The position numbers and the translations under genes were made by a program. 6,656 bases of DNA from Hyphomicrobiaceae bacterium. Lineage in GTDB: Bacteria > Pseudomonadota > Alphaproteobacteria > Rhizobiales > HXMU1428-3. Of this stretch, positions 1-5,501 are shown in pieces. How positions within the stretch are numbered: position 1 is the first letter of the stretch; each line of letters begins with the position of its first letter. The DNA lies in NCBI GenBank assembly GCA_028285025.1, contig JANQQH010000509.1:1-6656 (forward strand), given 5' to 3'. Below the pieces are notes generated by a model, which saw only the letters and a list, made by a program, of their open reading frames with translations, was not told the DNA's origin and made no database searches.

Positions 1-1016
1 ATAATACCATAAACGCGGCTGGCAGCAGCCACACCTTCTTGAACAGCAGTTTGCAAAGTGGCAAGGCTTTTCAATGGTTGGTAGATCAGCATGGCCGCCG
101 CCATAAAGGCAGAAAATTGGCCCAAAGTAACATTGCCTTTGATCCCTTGCGTGCCCGCATAATAAATCACCAACGCAAAGCCAATACCGGTTAGAAACTC
201 AACAGCCGGACTGGAGATGGCCTGGGCACGCATGCCGCGCATGGTGTATTCCATTGCCCGGTTAATCACAGTGCTGGCCCGTTTCAGTTCTTTTTGTTCT
301 TGGCCATAGGCGCGCACAATGCGCAAACCGCGCAGAGTCTGAGAGATCAGGGTAGACAGCTCACCCGTTTCAACCAGGCTCTTTTTGGTTGAGGTGTGCA
401 TTTTTTTACGCTGTTTGGACAACAGGTAAACACCCAACGGCATGGCAATCATAATCAGGATGGCCATTTTCCAATCAATCCAAACCATAACGATGGCCAG
501 GGCAATAACTTTGAGCAGGTTTTCAACCAAGGCAACCAAGGTGCGGCTAGCCGTCATGCGGATGAGATTGGCGTCGTTTAAAAAACCAGAAATGAAGCGG
601 CCAGAGTGAACACCTTCAATCCAGCTTAAATCAGCCTTTGTAAGGCGATCAAACATTTGAATGCGCATATCAGAGACAAAGCGCTGGCCCAAATAGCCAA
701 CAGTGACATTAGAGATATAAGCCGCAAGTGTTTTTAAGCTGGTGACAATAACCACGGCAATAGCTAAAAGCATCACCATTGAGGCTTTTTGGTTGACAAA
801 AATATCATCCGTTGCCCGCTGTATGAGCAACGGCACAGCCCCTGTGGTTGCTGCTGAAACGGCCATAGCAAGGCTGGCAAGGATAACCAATTTTAGCCGC
901 GGCTTTAAATGTTCTTGCCAAATGCGAATGGCCACCTGCTTGGTACTGTAATTATCACTCAGGGTGTCGTGGCCGCGCTCCTCCAGCTTATTGTCTGTAA
1001 ATAATTTTTCTTGCAC
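1..1016 (-). CDS. MsbA-like ABC exporter, transmembrane half (3' end cut by window edge)
   Basis: This is the N-terminal part of an inner-membrane ABC exporter half-transporter of the MsbA / lipid A export type. The visible 338 codons (counted from the GTG at 1016-1014) cover an ABC transmembrane domain. A hydrophilic head of about 38 residues is followed by hydrophobic segments near residues 42-66, 79-101, 159-179, 184-199, 270-286 and 300-315. Family-like stretches are GQRFVSDMR (110-118), SGRFISGFLND (138-148), LRGLRIVRAYGQE (228-240) and YQPLKSLATLQ (312-322). The ATP-binding domain would lie beyond the left edge. It is downstream of cysQ-DUF4170, the place where I recall an MsbA-like exporter before waaA/lpxK in alphaproteobacteria, which favours lipid A or phospholipid flipping. 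The start is uncertain: the frame has no ATG before residue 51, a stop lies at about 1054-1052, and GTG 1016 lacks a clear Shine-Dalgarno. An out-of-frame ATG at 1050 could reach this frame by a +1 shift. Family call sure; substrate and start are inferred. Confidence 0.88.
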   Translation of the reverse strand, partial: MQEKLFTDNKLEERGHDTLSDNYSTKQVAIRIWQEHLKPRLKLVILASLAMAVSAATTGAVPLLIQRATDDIFVNQKASMVMLLAIAVVIVTSLKTLAAYISNVTVGYLGQRFVSDMRIQMFDRLTKADLSWIEGVHSGRFISGFLNDANLIRMTASRTLVALVENLLKVIALAIVMVWIDWKMAILIMIAMPLGVYLLSKQRKKMHTSTKKSLVETGELSTLISQTLRGLRIVRAYGQEQKELKRASTVINRAMEYTMRGMRAQAISSPAVEFLTGIGFALVIYYAGTQGIKGNVTLGQFSAFMAAAMLIYQPLKSLATLQTAVQEGVAAASRVYGI

Positions 1017-1020
1017 GAGA

Positions 1021-1050
1021 TCAAAGATCCGACTTGCTCGAGTATGCCAT
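1021..1050 (-). other. Short out-of-frame ATG reading frame ending in CTT TGA, possible +1 frameshift start of the ABC exporter
   Basis: On the minus strand, an ATG at 1050-1048 opens nine codons (MAYSSKSDL) ending in CTT TGA at 1026-1021. Skipping one T at 1023 continues as GAT CTC GTG CAA, exactly the frame of the exporter. CTT TGA is the slip sequence of the programmed +1 shift in prfB. The internal Shine-Dalgarno that prfB places just upstream is not convincing here (AAGTCGGAT). Alternatives are a one-base sequencing or real indel, a non-functional upstream ORF, or a simple GTG start at 1016. I regard the frameshift as possible but unproven. Confidence 0.35.
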
Positions 1051-1102
1051 TTTTAAAAGACTAAAAAAGACAAGCTCTAATTTGAACTTTTATGACGCTT
1101 AT

Positions 1103-1144
1103 ATAGAACGCAACGGTGCGTTTATAGAACGGAATGGTGTGTTT
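1103..1144. repeat. Two tandem 21-bp repeats, operator-like
   Basis: Units 1103-1123 and 1124-1144 abut exactly and agree at 18 of 21 positions (differences at unit positions 9, 12 and 17). Unit 1 holds a perfect 6-bp inverted repeat, AACGCA (1107-1112) and TGCGTT (1117-1122), around ACGG. In unit 2 the symmetry is degraded. Each unit is about two DNA helical turns long, so bound proteins would sit on the same face. They lie in the gap between the DUF4170 gene and the ABC exporter, 53 bp before the ATG at 1050. Read on the minus strand, a CTATAT box lies just downstream of unit 1 but has no good -35. Regulation is inferred; there is no U-tract to suggest a terminator. Confidence 0.5.
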
Positions 1145-1209
1145 TGGCACTATTAATTTGAAAAATGAGTTAAATGTTTCGTCTTAATAGGAATAGGGTC
1201 TGGCCATTT

Positions 1210-1461
1210 TTAAGTTTCATCTTCCCTATCTGGTTCCAGCAAACGATGCATATGAACAATAAAATAACGCATATTCGCATTATCAACCGTTCTTTGAGCC
1301 TTTGTTTTCCAGACGTCATACGCCGTTGCATAGTTAGGATAAATGCCCACTATGTCTAATTTTTTTAAATCTTTGAATTCAATTTTGGTTAAATCGGTCA
1401 ATTCACCGCCAAAAACAAGATGTAAGAGTTGTTCAGGCGTATCGTCAGGAGATTGGGTCAT
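1210..1461 (-). CDS. DUF4170 domain-containing protein
   Basis: An 83-residue soluble protein that I recognise as a DUF4170 family member, a small single-domain family of alphaproteobacteria with no assigned function. The whole protein is the domain: LLHLVFGGELTDL near residues 12-24, then GIYPNYATAYDVWKTKAQRTV (39-59) and the ending MRYFIVHMHRLLEP (64-77), the usual hallmark. There is no signal peptide, membrane segment or catalytic motif. The ATG start is supported by AAAGGAT about nine bases upstream on the minus strand. It sits 130 bp downstream of the cysQ-like gene on the same strand and upstream of the MsbA-like exporter; this three-gene order recurs in the class as I recall it. That places it with envelope or lipid A genes, but gives no biochemical role. 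The family call is from memory of the sequence pattern. Confidence 0.85.
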   Translation of the reverse strand: MTQSPDDTPEQLLHLVFGGELTDLTKIEFKDLKKLDIVGIYPNYATAYDVWKTKAQRTVDNANMRYFIVHMHRLLEPDREDET

Positions 1462-1591
1462 TTAAGCATATCCTTTGATATTTAGCATGTAACTTTTTAA
1501 AGGATTCATCTTGTATGCTCTATCTTTTTATTAAAACGTGTCTTGTTTTTGCTCATTAGAGTTTCGATCAGCATCTTTCAGGCGAGCCACT

Positions 1592-2389
1592 CTAACCAGC
1601 TTTTGGGTCTCTTGCTTGGGACGTTTTTTCAATAAGTGGGTCATAAAGACCGTTTGTGGCGGCAACAACACCAACATGGCGTAATTCATGTTTGTTGTAA
1701 CGAATGGTTTTACCTTTAGGGGTTCCTATTTTGCCCCCCGATTCTTCCAATATGAGATGGCTGGCGGCTATATCCCAATCACTTTTAGGCGTTAAAGAGA
1801 TCGTTGCGTCTACCTCAGCGCACGCAACAAGACAAATGCGGTAAGCCATGGAGCACCGCCATAAATAACGTGGACGTTCTTTTTGGTTTTCGAAAGTGCG
1901 CTTAAAGTGTCCCTTAGAGCTGATGATCTTAGCCTTGTTTAAATCAACGGTAGAGCTGACTTGAATTGGTTCGTTATTTAACAGGGCCCCTTGCCCTTTT
2001 TGAGCGAAAAATAATTGATCATGAACAGGGTTGTAAACAGCACTTAAAATAGGCTGGCCATTTTCAATAAGCGCGGCAACCACGGTCCAATCTGGGGCAT
2101 CATTTAAAAAACTAGACGTGCCATCGATGGGGTCAACAATCCAAAGCCTGGAGGTGTCAAGCCGATTTCCAGGCAAGGGGCTTTCTTCAGACAGCCACCC
2201 AATGGATGGGTCAAGGGCGCAAAGCCGCGTTTGCAAAAAATCATTAACCGCATAGTCAGCCGCAGAAACTTTACTGCCATCAGGCTTAATTTTAACCTCA
2301 TTGGGCTTGCCAAAATGCTCAAGAGCTACAGCACCTGCATTTTTCACAATGGTTTTCAGTTCGTTAAGCAAAGATATTTGTGACGTCAT
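1592..2389 (-). CDS. cysQ: CysQ-like 3'(2'),5'-bisphosphate nucleotidase / inositol monophosphatase family protein
   Basis: A cytoplasmic Mg-dependent phosphatase of the FIG (inositol monophosphatase) superfamily, 265 residues from the preferred start, normal for the family. In order: GWLSEES (64-70) with the metal-binding glutamate, DPIDGTSSF (86-94) with D86 and D89, and SDWDIAA (203-209) with D206. These are the three metal and substrate motifs, all intact. The Asp-Trp-Asp-Ile-Ala-Ala version followed by EESGG resembles alphaproteobacterial proteins annotated CysQ, which hydrolyse 3'-phosphoadenosine 5'-phosphate from sulfate assimilation. Inositol- or other sugar-phosphate activity cannot be excluded from sequence. 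The start at 2389 is chosen over the ATG at 2410 (seven residues longer) because AAGGA lies seven bases before it. The gene heads the leftward cysQ-DUF4170-exporter series. Its 5' flank is only about 50 bp before a palindromic element begins, so its original promoter may have been displaced. Confidence 0.85.
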   Translation of the reverse strand: MTSQISLLNELKTIVKNAGAVALEHFGKPNEVKIKPDGSKVSAADYAVNDFLQTRLCALDPSIGWLSEESPLPGNRLDTSRLWIVDPIDGTSSFLNDAPDWTVVAALIENGQPILSAVYNPVHDQLFFAQKGQGALLNNEPIQVSSTVDLNKAKIISSKGHFKRTFENQKERPRYLWRCSMAYRICLVACAEVDATISLTPKSDWDIAASHLILEESGGKIGTPKGKTIRYNKHELRHVGVVAATNGLYDPLIEKTSQARDPKAG

Positions 2390-2396
2390 TCTAGTT

Positions 2397-2401
2397 TCCT
2401 T
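2397..2401 (-). promoter_or_regulatory. Shine-Dalgarno that decides the cysQ start
   Basis: Read on the minus strand, AAGGA lies seven bases before the ATG at 2389-2387. The upstream ATG at 2410 has only AGGA three bases away, too close for good initiation. This supports the shorter 265-residue protein. Confidence 0.6.
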
Positions 2402-2439
2402 GCTTCTCATTTATCCTATTGTTGCAAAAATGGTAAGAG

Positions 2440-2473
2440 TTAGGCCGTAAACTCACAAATTAACTGTTTTTGG
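2440..2473 (+). repeat. Left 34-bp terminal inverted repeat
   Basis: Pairs with 2676-2709. It begins TTAGGCCGTAAACTC. The two differences are at 2456 (C facing A) and 2467 (T facing G). The symmetry stops sharply at 2440: base 2439 does not pair with 2710. Confidence 0.9.
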
Positions 2474-2477
2474 TAAC

Positions 2478-2566
2478 GGTCAATTTGGTTGTAGATTAGG
2501 AGCAAAATTGCAGTAAATATGGTTTATTTTCAAGATTTTGTGACGCTAGATACGACCAAATTGACC
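2478..2566. repeat. Internal hairpin A of the palindromic element
   Basis: The arm GGTCAATTTGGTTGTA (2478-2493) is inverted at 2551-2566 with one T/G difference. The 57 bp between keep weaker, gapped symmetry, including TAAA (2514-2517) against TTTA (2523-2526) around TATGG at the tip. In transcribed form it would be one branch of the Y-shaped fold. Confidence 0.75.
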
Positions 2567-2582
2567 TTATCCGAAGGACGCT

Positions 2583-2672
2583 CTCACAAGCCGCCTTTGA
2601 CGTTGTCAAACAACTTATAAGGGGGTCCCACCCCTTATGGCGTTGTTTTCCTAGCCAAAGGCGGCTTGTGAG
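2583..2672. repeat. Internal hairpin B of the palindromic element (perfect 17-bp arms)
   Basis: CTCACAAGCCGCCTTTG (2583-2599) is perfectly inverted at 2656-2672. The interior resumes pairing at AAACAAC (2608-2614 against GTTGTTT within 2643-2649) and at ATAAGGGG (2617-2624) with CCCCTTAT (2631-2638), leaving a six-base loop. It is the most stable-looking structure in the window. Confidence 0.85.
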
Positions 2673-2675
2673 GCG

Positions 2676-2709
2676 CCAAAAGCAGTTAATTTATGAGTTT
2701 ACGGCCTAA
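2676..2709 (-). repeat. Right 34-bp terminal inverted repeat
   Basis: Inverted copy of 2440-2473, ending GAGTTTACGGCCTAA. The remaining 109 bp between this end and the DUF6101 GTG hold only a weak promoter candidate and the Shine-Dalgarno. Confidence 0.9.
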
Positions 2710-2763
2710 TTGATTTTTTAAGGAAAAATTTACCACTTCTCTTAATCAGGGACTCATATCTTT

Positions 2764-2794
2764 TTGTCATACTCCTTGGCATAGGTCGCATAAA
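2764..2794 (+). promoter_or_regulatory. Weak candidate promoter for the DUF6101 gene
   Basis: TTGTCA (2764-2769) is one base from the TTGACA -35 consensus. CATAAA (2789-2794) is a 4/6 -10 match, but at a spacing of 19, longer than ideal. It lies between the palindromic element and the DUF6101 start. Tentative. Confidence 0.22.
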
Positions 2795-2806
2795 GACGGC
2801 CAGCTT

Positions 2807-2812
2807 AGGGAG
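2807..2812 (+). promoter_or_regulatory. Shine-Dalgarno that supports the GTG start of the DUF6101 gene
   Basis: AGGGAG ends six bases before GTG 2819-2821. No in-frame ATG occurs until codon 37, which would delete conserved sequence, so GTG is the start. Confidence 0.7.
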
Positions 2813-2818
2813 TTAACA

Positions 2819-3508
2819 GTGAGGCGTTTTTCTCATAATAGGGACTGGGGTTTTGCCCCGGTCCTTACCCCCGGCAAACTTTATCCAAAACAGTTTCCTT
2901 TGCGCCTGACTTATTATCCAACAGATATGAAAGATTGGCTCAAGGGCAAGTATTTGGATGTGGTCCTCGGGCGGCAAAAAGTCATAGTTTTAGAGCGTTC
3001 TTGGCTCTCATTGGAGAAAAATGAGGCAACAAGGGCCAGCTATGACCTTTCCTCATATATCGGTGTTGGGGTGCATTACGCTCCCGTGCCTCGTCTATTG
3101 CCCCCTATAGGTTCTGGGTCCGAACCATTATTGCTTGGTCGTTTTAAGCAAATGGTGGCGCATCGTTCTTTTCAAGTGCCCGGCAAGGATGGGGTGAGCC
3201 TCTATTTGGTAAGCGAAAATTCAAGCCAAGATTTACTCCTTTATTATGCCCCTCATGAAGATGAGATTATCGCACAGTGGCATTTTTGGTCCCAGAAATT
3301 AGGCTTGCCACGACTATTAATTGCCCCTGATGGGTTTATAGATGAACCCTGTGATCGTTTGGGAAAGATTGCGCTGAAGGCCCCTTTTGGCCGCTTAAAA
3401 TCTTTTGGGCTTTATGGTCGGCGTCCAATTTTTTCTCGTATTCGGGATATGGGCGATAAAGCCAGCGTGCGCTCATGGCGCGGGCGAGAGATTATGGCAC
3501 GGCGTTGA
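2819..3508 (+). CDS. DUF6101 family protein
   Basis: A 229-residue soluble protein of unknown function that I recognise as a DUF6101 member, a family I know mainly from Hyphomicrobiales. The recognisable part is C-terminal: LLLYYAPHEDEIIAQWHFWSQ (139-159), LGLPRLLIAPDG (161-172), EPCDRLGKI (176-184), then a basic GRRPIFSRIRD (200-210) and the ending RGREIMARR (221-229). The Trp-x-x-Trp and LGLP segment and the RGERE-I-x-AR tail match my memory of Bradyrhizobium members. No signal peptide, membrane helix or catalytic motif is seen; the C-terminal 45 residues are strongly basic, which could suit nucleic acid or membrane-surface contact (inference). The start is GTG with AGGGAG six bases upstream. 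It converges on ubiA with only 13 bp between the stops and no terminator hairpin, so the two transcripts probably overlap. Residues 92-125, between the first half and the conserved part, may be a lineage-specific insertion. Confidence 0.75.
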   Translation: MRRFSHNRDWGFAPVLTPGKLYPKQFPLRLTYYPTDMKDWLKGKYLDVVLGRQKVIVLERSWLSLEKNEATRASYDLSSYIGVGVHYAPVPRLLPPIGSGSEPLLLGRFKQMVAHRSFQVPGKDGVSLYLVSENSSQDLLLYYAPHEDEIIAQWHFWSQKLGLPRLLIAPDGFIDEPCDRLGKIALKAPFGRLKSFGLYGRRPIFSRIRDMGDKASVRSWRGREIMARR

Positions 3509-3521
3509 ACCTAGTCTTGTT

Positions 3522-4514
3522 TTAAGGTGCGCCACTCATTACATTTGCCATTGCTAAATCTAAGCAAATACCAACCACTATAATCAATCCGAACAATCCA
3601 TTAGCGCGAAAGCGGATAAGACAATTAGCTGGTTTGTTTATATTTAAGGTTGAGATTTGCCAAGACGCATGAAGGCTGGCCATGGCCAGGCTGGTAAAGA
3701 AAATAACCTTTGCCCCAACAAGGGCACCTGCAACAAGCAAGCTGACCAAGGTTATCGTGTAAAAAACAATAAGCCACGCTTTGGTCGCATCCCCAAATTT
3801 TAATGCCGTGGATTTCATGCCGATGACAGCATCGTCTTGTTTATCTTGATGAGCGTAGATGGTATCAAAGCCCATGGTCCAAGCAAAGGCAGCCAGAGTG
3901 ACCAGCAAGCCAGCCACCTCTATTTGGTTTTTAACCGCAGTCCAGCCCATTAAAGCCCCCCATGAAAAACACAAAGCCAGCATAGCTTGCGGGTAATAAG
4001 TGTAGCGCTTCATAAACGGATAAATGAGAATGGGGACGATGATAAACAGGCCGAGATATATGGTGAGCCAATTCAGTTGGAATAAAATAAGGGCCGCGCC
4101 CAATAACAATACCACCAATATCAAAAAAGCTGTTTTGACAGAAAGTGCACCGCTGGCAATGGGACGTTCTTTTGTCCGGGCCACGTGAGCGTCGATTTTT
4201 CGATCAGCAATATCGTTAAACACACACCCAGCACTGCGTGTTAAAAACGCCCCTAACAAAAAAAGAGCAAATAAAACCGGGGCTGACCATTGGCCATTCG
4301 TTGGGTTGGGCAGTGCCAGATTGCTGTGATATGCAAAGGCTAGTCCCCAAAGGGCAGGCCAGGCCAAAAGCCAGGTGCCAATGGGCCGGTCAAGCCGCAA
4401 GAGCCGAATAAAGGGCTCTGCCCAGGCGGGAAAAAGGACTTTAGTCAAAGTGTTTTGACCGTCATAAGCGCTATCGGTGTGGGAGGTTTGAGATTTGGAA
4501 GATTTATCGGTCAT
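3522..4514 (-). CDS. ubiA: 4-hydroxybenzoate polyprenyltransferase (ubiquinone biosynthesis)
   Basis: An integral inner-membrane prenyltransferase that attaches the polyprenyl tail to 4-hydroxybenzoate, the first committed membrane step of ubiquinone synthesis. Length 330 residues, slightly above the usual ~290-320 because of a hydrophilic Ser/Thr-rich N-terminal tail of about 28 residues. Both Mg-diphosphate aspartate motifs are present: NDIADRKID (100-108) followed by the family's RTKERPIASG (113-122), and FDTIYAHQDKQDD (216-228). The early R-L-D-R-P-I-G-T-W segment (40-48) is also typical of UbiA rather than of COX10 or chlorophyll synthase. About eight or nine hydrophobic segments run from residue 46 to 325. 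ATG 4514 is taken as the start; the upstream sequence (GATAAATT) gives no strong Shine-Dalgarno. It is divergent from rsmE and convergent with the DUF6101 gene, an order I recall from Hyphomicrobiales. No sign of damage. Confidence 0.95.
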   Translation of the reverse strand: MTDKSSKSQTSHTDSAYDGQNTLTKVLFPAWAEPFIRLLRLDRPIGTWLLAWPALWGLAFAYHSNLALPNPTNGQWSAPVLFALFLLGAFLTRSAGCVFNDIADRKIDAHVARTKERPIASGALSVKTAFLILVVLLLGAALILFQLNWLTIYLGLFIIVPILIYPFMKRYTYYPQAMLALCFSWGALMGWTAVKNQIEVAGLLVTLAAFAWTMGFDTIYAHQDKQDDAVIGMKSTALKFGDATKAWLIVFYTITLVSLLVAGALVGAKVIFFTSLAMASLHASWQISTLNINKPANCLIRFRANGLFGLIIVVGICLDLAMANVMSGAP

Positions 4515-4721
4515 AATTTATCTGGCCACTGATCTTGACGATCAAAGAGATATTGCTTTGAGCGCTGAGCTTTGCTAGTTGCTTTTAAACTAAAAGTTAT
4601 TAATTGTTTTGAACCATAAACAACAATTTAGACTTAAGCTATATCATATTTTTTATGCTCTGACAGGTCGATAGTCTTTAATCTTGACCCCATTGTTGAG
4701 GACAGTAAGGATATTAAACCT
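4515..4721. promoter_or_regulatory. Divergent ubiA / rsmE intergenic region
   Basis: A 207-bp AT-rich gap that must drive ubiA leftward and rsmE rightward. AT-rich boxes such as CTATAT (4639-4644) and TTGAAC (4609-4614) occur, but their spacing (24 bp) is wrong for one promoter, and I call no specific -35/-10 pair. The rsmE Shine-Dalgarno is AAGGA (4707-4711), ten bases before its ATG. A short symmetric TTGA-CGA-TCAA lies near 4535-4545; its significance is unknown. Confidence 0.4.
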
Positions 4722-5453
4722 ATGGCGAAAAAGCCTTCTGCGCGGTTATTTGTTTCCCATCCTTTACAACAAGGCGTGGCAATTGCTTGTGAAAGGGCCC
4801 AAGCGCATTATTTGACCAATGTTTTACGTCTTGAAGAGGAGGCCACAATTGCGCTCTTTAATGGACAAGATGGGGAATGGTCAGCCCTTGTACGCAAACA
4901 AGGCAAGCGCGATGTGCAGCTTGAGCCGACGCAAAAAGTGGCAGAACAGGTTGTGGGGCCAGATTTACACTATCTGTTTGCCCCGATTAAACGGGCACGT
5001 TTGGACTACATGGTCCAAAAGGCGGTGGAATTGGGGGCAAGCCATCTTCGCCCGGTATTGACCCACCATTGCCAAGTAGAGCGGGTTAATCAAGATCGGA
5101 TGCTGGCCAATGCAATTGAGGCGGCTGAACAATGCGGCATTATGAGCATCCCTGAAATTGATAAACCCAAAAAACTCAACGATCTGATTGAGGGATGGGA
5201 CAAAGAGCGCCAATTAGTGTTTTGTGATGAAAAAGGAGAAAAACAAAATCCCATCGACCCGTTAAAACAAGTCAAGGCAGAAAAGTGGGCCGTTCTGATT
5301 GGGCCAGAAGGTGGGTTTAGCGAGCAAGAACGTGACTTGCTACGGGCCAGAAGATTTGTTACACCGCTTGCTCTTGGTCCGCGCATTATGCGTGCTGATA
5401 CAGCAGCTGTGGCGGCATTGAGTTTGGTCAATGCCGTTGTTGGGGATTGGTAG
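4722..5453 (+). CDS. rsmE: 16S rRNA (uracil(1498)-N(3))-methyltransferase
   Basis: A cytoplasmic SPOUT-class methyltransferase that uses S-adenosylmethionine to methylate N3 of U1498 in 16S rRNA in the assembled 30S subunit. Length 243 residues, normal. The N-terminal PUA-like domain spans about residues 8-75 (RLFVSHPL, HYLTNVLRL at 29-37, FNGQDGEW at 46-53). The trefoil-knot catalytic domain follows: KRARLDYMVQKAVELGA (90-106), RPVLTHHCQVE (110-120), EAAEQCG (133-139), VLIGPEGGFSEQE (191-203) forming the cofactor loop, and LGPRIMRADTAAVAAL (218-233) closing the knot. Ile-140 follows EQCG, where I recall arginine as usual; otherwise the motifs are canonical. The start has AAGGA ten bases upstream. 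gshA follows after 64 bp on the same strand, probably partly co-transcribed. Confidence 0.95.
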   Translation: MAKKPSARLFVSHPLQQGVAIACERAQAHYLTNVLRLEEEATIALFNGQDGEWSALVRKQGKRDVQLEPTQKVAEQVVGPDLHYLFAPIKRARLDYMVQKAVELGASHLRPVLTHHCQVERVNQDRMLANAIEAAEQCGIMSIPEIDKPKKLNDLIEGWDKERQLVFCDEKGEKQNPIDPLKQVKAEKWAVLIGPEGGFSEQERDLLRARRFVTPLALGPRIMRADTAAVAALSLVNAVVGDW

Positions 5454-5501
5454 AAGGGGGCACGAATTGAACTTTCGTGCGGCGTGAGGACGCCTTCTTT
5501 T
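5452..5501 (+). terminator. Stacked hairpins in the rsmE-gshA spacer, weak terminator or leader structure
   Basis: Two perfect hairpins abut. The first has arms GCACGAA (5460-5466) and TTCGTGC (5474-5480) around a 7-base loop. The second has GGCGT (5481-5485) and ACGCC (5490-5494) around GAGG, followed by TTCTTTT (5495-5501), a short U-rich run typical of an intrinsic terminator but with only a 5-bp stem. In addition AGAAGG (5452-5457) can pair with CCTTCT (5493-5498) to close both hairpins. The gshA Shine-Dalgarno starts at the very next base. It could partly end the rsmE transcript or modulate gshA translation; neither is shown. Confidence 0.5.

Larger units (their letters stand above)
2440..2709. 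mobile_element. MITE-like non-autonomous palindromic element, 270 bp
   Basis: A non-coding block bounded by 34-bp terminal inverted repeats (2440-2473 and 2676-2709) that match at 32 of 34 positions. Inside are two further symmetric units: an inverted repeat of 16 bp (2478-2493 with 2551-2566, one mismatch) and a long imperfect hairpin (2583-2672) with perfect 17-bp arms. There is no ORF of useful length and no transposase. The outermost bases read TTAGGCC and GGCCTAA, so a TA lies at each end. This is compatible with TA target duplication as in IS630/Tc1-mariner-derived MITEs, but a TA at each end is also demanded by the symmetry and is not proof. It fills most of the gap between the divergent cysQ and DUF6101 genes. 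Transcribed, it would fold as a Y: an outer stem with two arms. A chromosomal structured RNA is the main alternative. Confidence 0.72.

Noticed and set aside
396..951. Plus-strand ORFs of 60-70 codons within the ABC exporter region.
   Set aside because: Antisense to a continuous ABC transmembrane domain frame with recognisable motifs; their compositions look non-biological.
1462..1506. A 15-codon minus-strand ORF (ATG at about 1509) ending directly at the DUF4170 start, suggesting translational coupling.
   Set aside because: No Shine-Dalgarno in front of it, unremarkable composition, and the DUF4170 gene has its own ribosome-binding site inside it.
2431..2720. A target-site duplication longer than TA flanking the palindromic element.
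   Set aside because: The flanks (GTAAGAG on the left, TTGATTT on the right) share no direct repeat; only the symmetric TA can be proposed.
4514..4550. TTGATC and GATAAA, 17 bp apart on the minus strand, as a ubiA promoter.
   Set aside because: The -10 would sit two bases before the ATG, so transcription would start inside the gene.
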